Part shown: positions 1-7,904 of the stretch, piece after piece
How positions within the stretch are numbered: position 1 is the first letter of the stretch
How the letters are laid out: the number at the start of each line of letters is the position of its first letter
DNA from: Actinomycetes bacterium
Lineage (GTDB): Bacteria; Actinomycetota; Acidimicrobiia; Acidimicrobiales; Ilumatobacteraceae
Length of the DNA stretch: 46,649 bases
Assembly (NCBI GenBank): GCA_014190095.1
Contig: BJFW01000006.1
Span: 1-46,649 of the forward strand
Direction: 5' to 3'
The notes under the pieces: generated by a model
Seen by the model: the letters and a program-made list of their open reading frames with translations, nothing else
Databases searched by the model: none
What the model was told of the DNA's origin: nothing
Made by a program: the position numbers and the translations under genes

Positions 1-427
1 CGAACCAGCCGATTTTGCCAACTGCTCCAAGATCACCCATGTTGGTCACTGAACAATCGTCAATAAATGCCTGTTCATCAGGAACTACACCTGATGGCCA
101 CACTTCAACGTTGGCATCAATATCACCGCTTGACATACCGGCGAACATGGCGTTCTCGTCGATGTCCACGATTTCTACTGGGTTGCCAAGATTCTTCTCG
201 ATCAACTGCTTGACGATTTCCACTTCAACTGCCGAAGCCGACCAGTTGTTACGGGCAATCTTGATGGTTTCTGTACCGGTTGCATCGAGGTTTAACTCAG
301 GTGCAACACAACCGTCTGTAGCGGCTGCTGTGGTATCTGATGCCGTGTCGCTTCCACCGCAAGCAGCCCCAATAACCGAACTGATTGCAACCAGACCTAC
401 GACCAGCAATTTCCTGCTTGAACGCAT
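1..427 (-). CDS. Glycine betaine/choline-type ABC transporter substrate-binding lipoprotein (N-terminal part, cut by window start)
   Basis: This is the extracytoplasmic binding protein of a betaine-type (OpuAC/ProX family) importer. The readable 142 residues begin MRSSRKLLVVGLVAISS, a basic start plus hydrophobic signal ending in GAAC at Cys23, so it is a likely lipoprotein. A short Thr/Ser/Ala linker follows. The mature part contains KIARNNWSASAVEVEIVKQL and then DIDANVEVWPSG, typical of OpuAC domains. The ATG at 427 is preceded by the strong Shine-Dalgarno AAAGGGGA (432-439 on the minus strand). The gene is divergent from the ATPase/permease genes, whereas proVWX systems usually keep all three in one operon. 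The C-terminal half lies outside the window. Betaine versus choline or proline betaine cannot be settled from this part. Confidence 0.9.
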   Translation of the reverse strand, partial: MRSSRKLLVVGLVAISSVIGAACGGSDTASDTTAAATDGCVAPELNLDATGTETIKIARNNWSASAVEVEIVKQLIEKNLGNPVEIVDIDENAMFAGMSSGDIDANVEVWPSGVVPDEQAFIDDCSVTNMGDLGAVGKIGWF

Positions 428-440
428 GTTCTCCCCTTTT

Positions 441-478
441 GTTATGAATGCACCGAAGGTGCGTGAAATCAGCATAAC
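441..478. promoter_or_regulatory. Inverted repeats in the divergent control region of the betaine transporter
   Basis: GTTATG (441-446) and CATAAC (473-478) form an outer inverted repeat. Inside it, GCACC (450-454) and GGTGC (458-462) form a 5-bp stem with a GAA loop. It lies in the leader of the binding-protein gene and upstream of the ATPase promoter. It could be an operator or an mRNA hairpin; the function is inferred. Confidence 0.35.
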
Positions 479-509
479 CAAGCCTTGAAGACATTGGTAG
501 CAGTGGAAG

Positions 510-521
510 TAAGGTAAAACC
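510..521 (+). promoter_or_regulatory. Leaderless-type -10 element of proV
   Basis: TAAGGT occupies -12 to -7 relative to the GTG at 522, so transcription would start at or next to the start codon. A possible -35 (TTGAAG, 485-490) lies 19 bases upstream. Confidence 0.5.
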
Positions 522-1556
522 GTGCCGGGGGATGCTTTGAATGCCATAGAAGTACGCAATGTTTGGAAGGTGTTTGGGCAGGGCTCGCCTGACGAAGCCG
601 TTGCATTGGCAAAAGCGGGTTCAACACGCCAAGACATCATTACGAGCACCGATCAAACGGTTGCCGTACGTGATGTTTCATTTAGCGTTGCTCGCGGCGA
701 AACATTTGTTGTAATGGGTCTGAGTGGTTCAGGAAAGTCAACTTTGATTCGCTGCCTGTCACGTCTCATCGAACCCACTTCGGGCGAAGTGCTCCTCAAT
801 GGTGAGAACCTGCTCGCCATGAGCGACGATGAACTTCGAGAAATTCGCCGCGGAAAGATCAGCATGGTGTTTCAGCACTTTGGACTATTCCCCCATCGCA
901 AAGTGATTGACAACATTGCGTATGGTTTAGAGGTTCAAAGAGTTGATAAAGCCACTCGTCTTGCACGTGCCACCGAAGTGCTCAACATTGTTGGACTTAA
1001 TGGTTGGGCCGACCGCTATCCGCAACAACTCTCGGGCGGAATGCAACAGCGAGTTGGTCTTGCGCGAGCACTTGCTGTTGATCCTGAGATTCTGTTGTTT
1101 GATGAACCCTTCTCTGCGCTTGATCCACTGATTCGCAAAGAAATGCAAGATGAGTTAATTCGCTTGCAGAAAACCATGCAACGCACCATCATCTTCATCA
1201 CTCACGATTTCGCAGAAGCGCTTCGTCTCGGCGATCGCATCGCGATCATGAAGGATGGATCATTCGATCAGGTTGGGACTCCAGAGGAAATTGTCTCCAA
1301 CCCGGCAACACCCTACGTTCGTGAATTCGTCAACGACGTACCGCGTGCAAAAGTTTTGAGCGTTGGCTCAGTGACAGTTTCGGGTACGGCACCAGAAGGC
1401 GCGCGTTCGGTGAGCGCATCATCAAGGATTGAAACAATCATCCCACTGCTGCTCGATAACGACGGAGTCTTACGCGTTGTCGATGACAACGGAGTAGCAA
1501 TCGGTGTTGTCAATCGCCACAACGTCGCAAGTATGTTGCAAGCTGAGCAACAATGA
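522..1556 (+). CDS. proV: Glycine betaine/proline ABC transporter ATP-binding protein (ProV/OpuAA)
   Basis: This cytoplasmic ATPase powers osmolyte import. It has 344 residues. The Walker A motif is GLSGSGKST (66-74), the ABC signature LSGGMQQR (170-177) and Walker B ILLFDEP (190-196). The roughly 50 residues before the nucleotide-binding core, including WKVFG and an acidic/Ala segment, match the ProV/OpuAA subgroup. The tail (about 280-344) is shorter than the two CBS domains of classical ProV and looks like one degenerate CBS-like segment, so ionic-strength gating may be reduced. The GTG start is favoured because a TANNNT element sits at the leaderless distance. The stop overlaps the permease start by four bases (ATGA), giving tight translational coupling. 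Confidence 0.93.
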   Translation: MPGDALNAIEVRNVWKVFGQGSPDEAVALAKAGSTRQDIITSTDQTVAVRDVSFSVARGETFVVMGLSGSGKSTLIRCLSRLIEPTSGEVLLNGENLLAMSDDELREIRRGKISMVFQHFGLFPHRKVIDNIAYGLEVQRVDKATRLARATEVLNIVGLNGWADRYPQQLSGGMQQRVGLARALAVDPEILLFDEPFSALDPLIRKEMQDELIRLQKTMQRTIIFITHDFAEALRLGDRIAIMKDGSFDQVGTPEEIVSNPATPYVREFVNDVPRAKVLSVGSVTVSGTAPEGARSVSASSRIETIIPLLLDNDGVLRVVDDNGVAIGVVNRHNVASMLQAEQQ

Positions 1557-3427
1557 GCAAACGCATCCGCACTGCAGTCGCGGGTGTTGTCGTGTTACTA
1601 ACGCTGCAAATTTATGGCAGTGGTGGATTCCCCTCATCATGGAACATCGGATTGTCCGAGCCAATCAATTCCTGGCAGTCATGGATTAGAACCAATCGTG
1701 ACAATCACTGGCTGTTTACGTTCATTCTCAATCCGATTACCTGGATCGTTGATCTTGGCCTTGAGTTCACTGAGTCATTTATTGGCTGGCTTCCATGGTT
1801 TATTCCGCCAATTGTTGTATTTGCCATCATCGCTCGGCGCGGCAAATTTGTCATGGCCGGATTCGCCGCCTTTGCCGTGATCTATCCCGGTCTTGTTGGT
1901 GTGTGGCAGGAAAGCATCGAGACCATTTCGCTCATGGCGGTTTCTGTGGGAATCTGCATACTGTTGGGCGTTCCCATTGGCGTGTGGACAGCACTGAACA
2001 AACGCGCCGAATCAATCTTGCGCCCCATTCTGGACGCCATGCAAACCGTTCCCGCAACGGTGTACCTCATCCCCATCGTGTTGCTTTTTGGAATTGGCAA
2101 AGTTCCTGCAGCAATTGCAACGGTTATCTACGCGCTTCCGCCGATGATTCGGCTTACATCTCTAGGCGTCCAGCAAGTACCACGTTCCGCCATTGAAGCG
2201 GGCCAAATGTTTGGGGCTACAAAGCGACAAATACTTTCACGCATCCAATTACCACTTGCAGTTCCGTCAATCGTTGCCGGCATCAATCAAACCGTCATGA
2301 TGGCACTTGGCATTGTGGTCATTGCGACACTTGTTGGCGCAGGCGGACTTGGTCAAGAAATCAATCAGACGGTGCGCCAGCTTTCACCTGGCCGCGGCCT
2401 TGTTGTCAGCCTTGCCGTAGTGGCCGTTGCATTCGTGCTCGATCGCGTGAGTATGTCATTGGTTTCGGAACCTGGCTCAACGTACAAGCGACTTCCCCGC
2501 AACGTGATCATTGTCGCCATTGTTACATTGGTTGTAGCAACAGTGATTGGTCACATTGCGGGATGGAATGAATTCCCAATCTCATATGGAACTTCGTTCG
2601 CCGATCCAATTGACACTGCAGTGAATTGGTTTAGGGACACGTTCTCGTTTATCACTCGACCATTCAACGACTTCATTGTGCGCGACGTCCTCATTCGGGC
2701 ACAGAACCTGCTCAATAATTCGCTGTCTTGGCAATTAATCGTGGCTGCAGCGATGATGCTGTCTTTTTTTGTTGCTGGATGGAAGATGGCAGTTACCACT
2801 GCGCTTGGAATCATGGCAATTGGACTGACCGGTAGATGGACCGATTCAGTTGACACGCTTACACAAACGATCGTTGCTGTAGCTCTTTCCATCGCGATAG
2901 CACTTCCAATCGGTGTCTGGCTTGGTAGACGTCCGAGAGCCGAAGCAGCGCTTTCGCCAATTTTGGATTCATTGCAAACTATTCCTCCATTGATCTACGC
3001 AATTCCATTTGTCATGATTTTCACTGTTGGACCAGTACCAGGAGTCGTTGCCGCGGTGGTCTATGCCATACCTCCAGGAATTCGACTCACTTCTCTCGGC
3101 ATTCGCCAAGTCAATAAAGAATCAATAGAGGCGGCAACAACATTTGGCGCAACTGATCGCCAAGTTCTGTGGGGTGTACGCATTCCACTCGCCATGCCAA
3201 GCATCATTTTGGCGATCAACCAAATGGTCATGATGGTGCTCGCTATGGCCATCATTGCTGGAATGGTTGGCGGTGGCGGCTTGGGTTACCGGTCAATCGA
3301 AGCGTTGACCGGAGCAAATAAAGGCCTTGGAGCGGAAGTTGGCGTTGCAATCGTGATTATGGCAACGATCTTGGATCGCTTGACGCAAGCGACTGCAAAG
3401 CGGTTACAAGCACCGGCAGCGATTTAG
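1553..3427 (+). CDS. proW: Tandem-fused glycine betaine ABC transporter permease (two ProW-like domains in one chain)
   Basis: This is the membrane channel of the betaine importer. At 624 residues it is about twice the length of ordinary ProW. It contains two complete permease units: the first around 115-300, with the EAA-type loop at 213-245 (IEAGQMFGATKRQI), and the second around 435-615, with a parallel loop at 525-556 (IEAATTFGATDRQV). Each repeat also carries a matching ILD-MQT/LQT-(V/I)P segment and a GAGGLG/GGGGLG end. The frame is open throughout, so this is a real internal duplication or fusion, not two genes. One polypeptide may therefore supply both halves of the transmembrane dimer. 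The start overlaps the ATPase stop. The gene ends six bases from the convergent folD stop. Confidence 0.92.
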   Translation: MSKRIRTAVAGVVVLLTLQIYGSGGFPSSWNIGLSEPINSWQSWIRTNRDNHWLFTFILNPITWIVDLGLEFTESFIGWLPWFIPPIVVFAIIARRGKFVMAGFAAFAVIYPGLVGVWQESIETISLMAVSVGICILLGVPIGVWTALNKRAESILRPILDAMQTVPATVYLIPIVLLFGIGKVPAAIATVIYALPPMIRLTSLGVQQVPRSAIEAGQMFGATKRQILSRIQLPLAVPSIVAGINQTVMMALGIVVIATLVGAGGLGQEINQTVRQLSPGRGLVVSLAVVAVAFVLDRVSMSLVSEPGSTYKRLPRNVIIVAIVTLVVATVIGHIAGWNEFPISYGTSFADPIDTAVNWFRDTFSFITRPFNDFIVRDVLIRAQNLLNNSLSWQLIVAAAMMLSFFVAGWKMAVTTALGIMAIGLTGRWTDSVDTLTQTIVAVALSIAIALPIGVWLGRRPRAEAALSPILDSLQTIPPLIYAIPFVMIFTVGPVPGVVAAVVYAIPPGIRLTSLGIRQVNKESIEAATTFGATDRQVLWGVRIPLAMPSIILAINQMVMMVLAMAIIAGMVGGGGLGYRSIEALTGANKGLGAEVGVAIVIMATILDRLTQATAKRLQAPAAI

Positions 3428-3433
3428 CAACGA

Positions 3434-4327
3434 CTATTTAGTTGGAAACGCGCCGAGCATTTTTGCTGCGGACAACGTATTTTCCAACAAACAACCAATC
3501 GTCATCGGGCCCGTTCCACCGGGCATTGGTGTAATTGCACCAGCCACTGCCTGAACCGCATCAAAGTCTACGTCGCCAACTATTTTTGCTTCCTCGCGCG
3601 ACACACCAACGTCAATCACTGTGGCACCAGGCTTGACGTGATCTGCCGTGATAAGTCGAGCAATGCCAACACACGACACGATGATGTCGGCTTCGCGACA
3701 ATATGCCTTCAAATCTTCTGGTGAAGTGTGCGAATGCGTACACGTTGTTGTGGCATCGCCGCCTTTGCGCAAGAACAGCACCAATTGTGGAAGTCCTGTC
3801 AGCGTTGAGCGACCGATGACCACGACCTTCTTGCCTTTTGTGGGAATTTCGTAGCGCTCAAGCAAACGCATTACACCAAGTGGCGTGCACGGTGCGTGAC
3901 CAGGAAGGCCGCGTAGCAACCTACCCATACTGCGCTCAGTCAGACCATCAACATCTTTTTCAGGTGGCAACAATGCAAGCACTGGTTCTGCGTCAAGATG
4001 TTTTGGCAATGGCAACTGCACCAGGATGCCGTGCACCGTTGGATCTGCGACAAGTTTGCGCACTTCTGCCTCAACTTGTTCTTGTGTCGCATCATCTTCA
4101 AGATGCACGCCAACAGAAATCATTCCCGCTTCTTGCGCTTTCTTGTGCTTGCTCGCCACATAAATGTGGCTTGGCTTATCGCCACCAACCAAAACCGTTG
4201 CCAAGCACACTGCTGGCGAACCAGCAGCCTCTATCTCTTTGCGCAAACGCGCAACAGTTTCGTCGCGCAAGTTATTACCATCCATCAAGATGGCGCCGCC
4301 CGGCGTGCGCTTATATTCAGTGCTCAT
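3434..4327 (-). CDS. folD: Bifunctional methylenetetrahydrofolate dehydrogenase/cyclohydrolase
   Basis: FolD interconverts 5,10-methylene-THF, 5,10-methenyl-THF and 10-formyl-THF in the cytoplasm. The 297 residues match the family length. The catalytic Tyr/Lys pair is in YVASKHK (Tyr56, Lys60, equivalent to Tyr52/Lys56 of the E. coli enzyme). The signatures VQLPLP, DVDG and PGGTGPMTIG are present. The dinucleotide loop reads GRSTLTGLP, where GRSxxVGKP is usual, so the cofactor-site lysine is replaced by Leu. It follows fhs with a 4-base ATGA overlap, forming a two-gene operon. In this context it probably processes methylene-THF produced by the nearby demethylating dehydrogenases as well as supplying biosynthesis. 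Confidence 0.95.
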   Translation of the reverse strand: MSTEYKRTPGGAILMDGNNLRDETVARLRKEIEAAGSPAVCLATVLVGGDKPSHIYVASKHKKAQEAGMISVGVHLEDDATQEQVEAEVRKLVADPTVHGILVQLPLPKHLDAEPVLALLPPEKDVDGLTERSMGRLLRGLPGHAPCTPLGVMRLLERYEIPTKGKKVVVIGRSTLTGLPQLVLFLRKGGDATTTCTHSHTSPEDLKAYCREADIIVSCVGIARLITADHVKPGATVIDVGVSREEAKIVGDVDFDAVQAVAGAITPMPGGTGPMTIGCLLENTLSAAKMLGAFPTK

Positions 4328-6021
4328 GAAAGTCCGACGATTTCGCCGTTCTCATCAAAGTCGATAATTGCTGCGGCTGGCTTGGTTCCAAGACCTGGCA
4401 GTGTGCGCATGTCGCCACAAATTGGATACACGAAGCCTGCACCAACCGATGCGCGAACTTCGCGCACATTCAATGTGTGGCCCTTCGGTGCACCCTTCAA
4501 TGAAGCATCGCCCGAGATGGACAAGTGGGTCTTAGCAATGCAGACCGGCAGGTGACCGAAACCGTTGTCGGTGTAGTTCTTCAACTGCTTGGTAGCAAGG
4601 GCCGAATAGGTCACGTTTGCAGCGCCGTAAATGGTCTTAGCAACAGTCTCAATCTTTTCCTTGAGTGAGGCATCGTCGGTGTAGAGCATGTGGAAGTTGT
4701 TCTTCTCGTTGCATGCTTCTTCAACTGCTTTTGCCAATTCGACTGCACCTGCACCACCGTCTGCGAAGTGGGTGCACAAAGCAACTCGCGCTCCTGCAGA
4801 CAGGGCAATCTTGCGAATTGCTTCGTGCTCTGAAGCATGGTCGGTTGGGAATGAGTTGATAGCAACTACTGGTACTACGCCGTGTGCCTTCACGTTTTCG
4901 ATTTGTGCGCGCAAGTTTTCGCCGCCCGACTCAACGTCTGCTGGGTTTTCTGCGAGCAAGTCTGGGGGCAATGCTTTTCCAGCAACAATCTTGTACTTAC
5001 CAGAGTGAGCCTTCAATGCGCGCACTGTTGTAACCAACACTGCTGCGTCTGGAGTCATGCCCGAGTAGCGACACTTAATGTTGAAGAAGCGCTCTGCACC
5101 CATGTCTGCGCCGAATCCTGCTTCGGTAATGAGGTAATCACCGCTGTGAATGCCGATCATGTCACCGATGATGGATGAGTTACCGTGCGCGATGTTTCCA
5201 AATGGACCGGCATGGACGATTACGGGTGTGTTCTCCAGAGTCTGCAGAAGGTTTGGCTTAATTGCATCGCGCATGATGACGGCCATTGATCCAGCGGCGC
5301 TGAGCTGTTCTGCTGTTACTGGTTGACCCTTGGTGTTGTAACCAACAACAATTCGCGAAAAGCGACTGCGCATGTCTTCAAGCGATGTTGACAGAGCAAG
5401 AATCGCCATTACTTCTGAAGCTGCGGTGATGTCGAATCCTGTTTGACGAACTACACCGTCTTCCTTGGTTCCAAGGCCGACAATGATGTTGCGCAATGAG
5501 CGATCGTTTACGTCAATAACTCTGCGCCATGTGATGTTGTCCATGTCAAGGTCAAGTTCGTTGCCCTGGTGCAAATGATTATCCACCATTGCCGACAACA
5601 AGTTGTGTGCTGCAGTTACAGCGTGGAAGTCGCCAGTGAGGTGCAAGTTCAGCAATTCCATTGGAATGACCTGGCTGTAGCCACCTCCAGCAGCGCCTCC
5701 CTTGATACCAAAAGTTGGTCCCATTGATGGCTGACGAAGACTGATGATCGCGTTCTTACCGATGTGCTTGAACGCCTGTCCGAGACCAACAGTTGTTGTG
5801 GTCTTTCCTTCACCAAGTGGTGTTGGAGTGATTGCCGTAACGACGACATACTTTGCCTTTGGACGCGACTTCAATTCGTCGATCGCATCAAGACTGATCT
5901 TTGCCAGGCTCTTGCCGTATGGCTCAAGCAAATGTTCGCCGATCCCCATCTGGGCAGCGATGTCCTTTAACGGCAGTGGCTTACCCTGGCGCGCAATTTC
6001 GAGATCTGATGGAAACGACAT
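4324..6021 (-). CDS. fhs: Formate-tetrahydrofolate ligase (10-formyl-THF synthetase)
   Basis: Fhs joins formate and THF with ATP, or in reverse releases formate with ATP gain. The chosen ATG at 6021 (MSFPSDLEIARQ) gives 565 residues, close to the usual 555-560. It is preceded by a GGGGAG Shine-Dalgarno. The open frame continues 64 codons upstream, but that part has no family resemblance. The nucleotide-binding loop TPTPLGEGKTTTT spans residues 66-77. Other family blocks include QPSMGPTFGIKGGAAGGGY and LTGDFHAVTAAHNLL. It is the first gene of the fhs-folD operon, divergent from a 2-oxoglutarate oxygenase. Inference: in an N-methyl-compound catabolic island the reverse direction would conserve energy from methyl oxidation. 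Confidence 0.95.
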   Translation of the reverse strand: MSFPSDLEIARQGKPLPLKDIAAQMGIGEHLLEPYGKSLAKISLDAIDELKSRPKAKYVVVTAITPTPLGEGKTTTTVGLGQAFKHIGKNAIISLRQPSMGPTFGIKGGAAGGGYSQVIPMELLNLHLTGDFHAVTAAHNLLSAMVDNHLHQGNELDLDMDNITWRRVIDVNDRSLRNIIVGLGTKEDGVVRQTGFDITAASEVMAILALSTSLEDMRSRFSRIVVGYNTKGQPVTAEQLSAAGSMAVIMRDAIKPNLLQTLENTPVIVHAGPFGNIAHGNSSIIGDMIGIHSGDYLITEAGFGADMGAERFFNIKCRYSGMTPDAAVLVTTVRALKAHSGKYKIVAGKALPPDLLAENPADVESGGENLRAQIENVKAHGVVPVVAINSFPTDHASEHEAIRKIALSAGARVALCTHFADGGAGAVELAKAVEEACNEKNNFHMLYTDDASLKEKIETVAKTIYGAANVTYSALATKQLKNYTDNGFGHLPVCIAKTHLSISGDASLKGAPKGHTLNVREVRASVGAGFVYPICGDMRTLPGLGTKPAAAIIDFDENGEIVGLS

Positions 6022-6091
6022 ATTGGAGACTCCCCGTTCAATGGCCACCACGTGACGATTTGGTCGCACCACTATATAGGAGCAACCGTGC

Positions 6092-6104
6092 CTGATATAT
6101 GACA
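6092..6104 (+). promoter_or_regulatory. Candidate GntR-type operator between fhs and the oxygenase gene
   Basis: CTGATATATGACA. The core CTGATATA followed two bases later by AC recurs at 7835-7847 in front of the GntR and dehydrogenase genes. This is a shared motif seen by eye; binding is inferred. Confidence 0.35.
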
Positions 6105-6147
6105 AACCCCATAAGGATTTGCCCATCGTTCCACGCAGTTCCTGCAA

Positions 6148-6159
6148 TAGTTTGAGCAC
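6148..6159 (+). promoter_or_regulatory. Leaderless-type -10 element of the 2OG oxygenase gene
   Basis: TAGTTT at -12 to -7 of the ATG at 6160. No Shine-Dalgarno is present. Confidence 0.5.
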
Positions 6160-7137
6160 ATGAGCGCAGGCTTGCCCATCATCGATATTTCGCCATTGCG
6201 AACTGGGTCGCACGACCCCAAATTCGACACGGCTTCGGGCGAACTATTCGCTGCCCTCAGCGAAATTGGCTTCGCCATCGTGGTTGGCCATGGCGTCGAT
6301 CCTCAGATCACTGAGAATATGCGTGCAGCAGTGAAAGCAGTGTTTGATGCACCGCGCGAAACGTTGCAACGCAACATGGTGGTCAAAGGCAACTATCGCG
6401 GATTCGTGCCGCTTGGATATTTCACACCAAATTCTGGAAAAGGAAAAGCTGATCAATACGAAGCGTGGAAGTTGCATTACGAAACGGACGCCAACGACCC
6501 CATTCGCACTCAGTGTGACTTGTATGGTCCAAACATTTGGCCGGCAATTGGCGTTGATGTTCGTACACCAATCATGAATTACTGGCATGCATTAGACGCA
6601 GTAAGTGAAACATTAATCATCGCATTGTGCACACAACTTGGAATTGACCCCTCCCTGCTGTTGTCGTGCATGACCATGCCACTCACCAACATGACTTTGC
6701 TCAATTATCCACCTGTTGAGCCACAGGCAGACACCTGGGGAATTCACCCACATAAAGATTTCAACCTGCTCACGCTGCTCGCCCATGACCCAATTGGCGG
6801 ACTAGAAGTGCGCACGCGTAATGACAAGTGGATTAATGCTCAATGTCCAGAAGATGGCATGGTGCTCAACGTTGGCGACATGTTGGAGTTGTGGAGCGGC
6901 GGCAGGCTGTTGTCTACCCCTCATCGCGTTTTCAACAAGTCTGGAAAACCTCGACAGTCCTTTCCCTACTTCTCAAAACCTCGATGGGATGTTGTGGTGC
7001 AACCACTTGTTGAACCACTTGCAGATTTTGATCGAGTGCCACTCCATGTCGGCACATCTGCTGCAGACATTTGGTATTCGAATTGGCCTGACACTTCAAG
7101 CACGGACCCAGCGCAAGTGCTTGGAAAGTTTGACTAA
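6160..7137 (+). CDS. 2-oxoglutarate/Fe(II)-dependent oxygenase, isopenicillin N synthase-like
   Basis: This soluble non-haem iron oxygenase has 325 residues. The N-terminal domain (LPIIDISPL, then GFAIVVGHGV) is the DIOX_N type. The double-stranded beta-helix carries the iron triad His198-x-Asp200 (HPHKDFN) and His255 (STPHRV), with Arg265/Ser267 (RQS) as the 2-oxoglutarate-binding pair. The substrate is not evident. Its position inside a betaine/methylamine island makes oxidative N-demethylation or hydroxylation of a methylated amine an attractive but unproven role. Other IPNS-like enzymes act on pyrimidines, amino acids or plant-type metabolites. The ATG lacks a Shine-Dalgarno but has a leaderless-type -10. 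Its stop directly abuts the stop of the convergent GntR gene. Confidence 0.88.
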   Translation: MSAGLPIIDISPLRTGSHDPKFDTASGELFAALSEIGFAIVVGHGVDPQITENMRAAVKAVFDAPRETLQRNMVVKGNYRGFVPLGYFTPNSGKGKADQYEAWKLHYETDANDPIRTQCDLYGPNIWPAIGVDVRTPIMNYWHALDAVSETLIIALCTQLGIDPSLLLSCMTMPLTNMTLLNYPPVEPQADTWGIHPHKDFNLLTLLAHDPIGGLEVRTRNDKWINAQCPEDGMVLNVGDMLELWSGGRLLSTPHRVFNKSGKPRQSFPYFSKPRWDVVVQPLVEPLADFDRVPLHVGTSAADIWYSNWPDTSSTDPAQVLGKFD

Positions 7138-7806
7138 CTACTTTGGAAGCGGCGAACCGAGTCGCTTGCGCACTGCTTGATTCATTTCATCATCAAATCC
7201 ACGAACGTGCTTTTCGCATAGCTCTGCTGCAGCATCGCCATCACCGGCTGCGAGTCGTACAAACATTTCTCCGTGCTCTTGCACCGCGTGTTTCATGTCG
7301 GCAACGTCTGCAATGTACAAATGCCACAAGCGATCGCTTTGCGCGTACATCATGTCAAGTGTTGCGGTAAGAAAACGATTGCCCGCCGCATCCCACACAA
7401 TTTCGTGACAGCGACGGTCGATTTTCATTAGGTCATCGTTGGTTGCGCCTGACTCTTCTGCTCGTGCAAGTACTCGCGCCATTTCATCCCAATGGTCTTG
7501 CCTTCCGCGCTTGGCAGCAAGTCGCATGGCGTAAGGCTCGAGCAATGCGCGGGTCTCGTACAACATGCTCAGTTCCATCACGTCAATTCCCGACACCAAC
7601 ATGCCGCGACGTGGGATAACCGTGACGAACTGGTCACGGGCCAAGCGCTGGAGGGCTTCACGAATTGGGGTGCGACCGATGCCCAGTTGGGCCTGTAGGT
7701 TCTCCTCTTTAATGACGTCGCCGGGGGCCAGTTCGAGGCGGACGATCTTGTCTCGGATTTCGAGGTAGGCCTGCTCGCTCAGCGAAGTACTCACGCGCGA
7801 CATCAT
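7138..7806 (-). CDS. GntR-family transcriptional regulator with FCD ligand-binding domain
   Basis: This 222-residue DNA-binding regulator belongs to the FadR/FCD subgroup. The N-terminal winged helix-turn-helix (about 8-72) includes LGIGRTPIREALQRL and the wing PRRGMLV. The C-terminal FCD domain (about 78-205) keeps the metal-site pattern Asp130, His134, His178 and His200, so it probably binds a small carboxylate ligand through a metal. It is divergent from the dehydrogenase gene across 98 bases that contain CTGATATACTACC (7835-7847). It is therefore the most likely local regulator of the demethylation genes. The start may be the first or second of two tandem ATGs; no clear Shine-Dalgarno is visible. 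Confidence 0.92.
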   Translation of the reverse strand: MMSRVSTSLSEQAYLEIRDKIVRLELAPGDVIKEENLQAQLGIGRTPIREALQRLARDQFVTVIPRRGMLVSGIDVMELSMLYETRALLEPYAMRLAAKRGRQDHWDEMARVLARAEESGATNDDLMKIDRRCHEIVWDAAGNRFLTATLDMMYAQSDRLWHLYIADVADMKHAVQEHGEMFVRLAAGDGDAAAELCEKHVRGFDDEMNQAVRKRLGSPLPK

Positions 7807-7834
7807 ATCCTGATTTTTACGAGATGATATTGTG

Positions 7835-7847
7835 CTGATATACTACC
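7835..7847 (+). promoter_or_regulatory. Candidate GntR-type operator between the regulator and dehydrogenase genes
   Basis: CTGATATACTACC matches the site at 6092-6104 in its first eight bases and in the AC two bases later. GATGATATTG lies just upstream (about 7823-7832), so several half-sites may be present. Confidence 0.35.
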
Positions 7848-7904
7848 GAAATTCAATTGTGGCCTCGCCCAGTGGGGGTGTGGTCCTCTTTTTGGGGGTA
7901 TCTC

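Noticed and set aside
15-488. Plus-strand frame of 157 codons at the window start
   Set aside because: The minus strand in this interval encodes a clear OpuAC-type lipoprotein with signal peptide and Shine-Dalgarno.
1553-3427. Possibility that the double-length permease is two genes joined by a sequencing error
   Set aside because: The frame is open across a plausible linker with hydrophobic segments, and there is no residual start or stop arrangement between the halves.
6022-6213. Upstream extension of the fhs reading frame by 64 codons
   Set aside because: The extension lacks family similarity, overlaps the divergent oxygenase gene, and the ATG at 6021 has a good Shine-Dalgarno and family-typical N-terminus.
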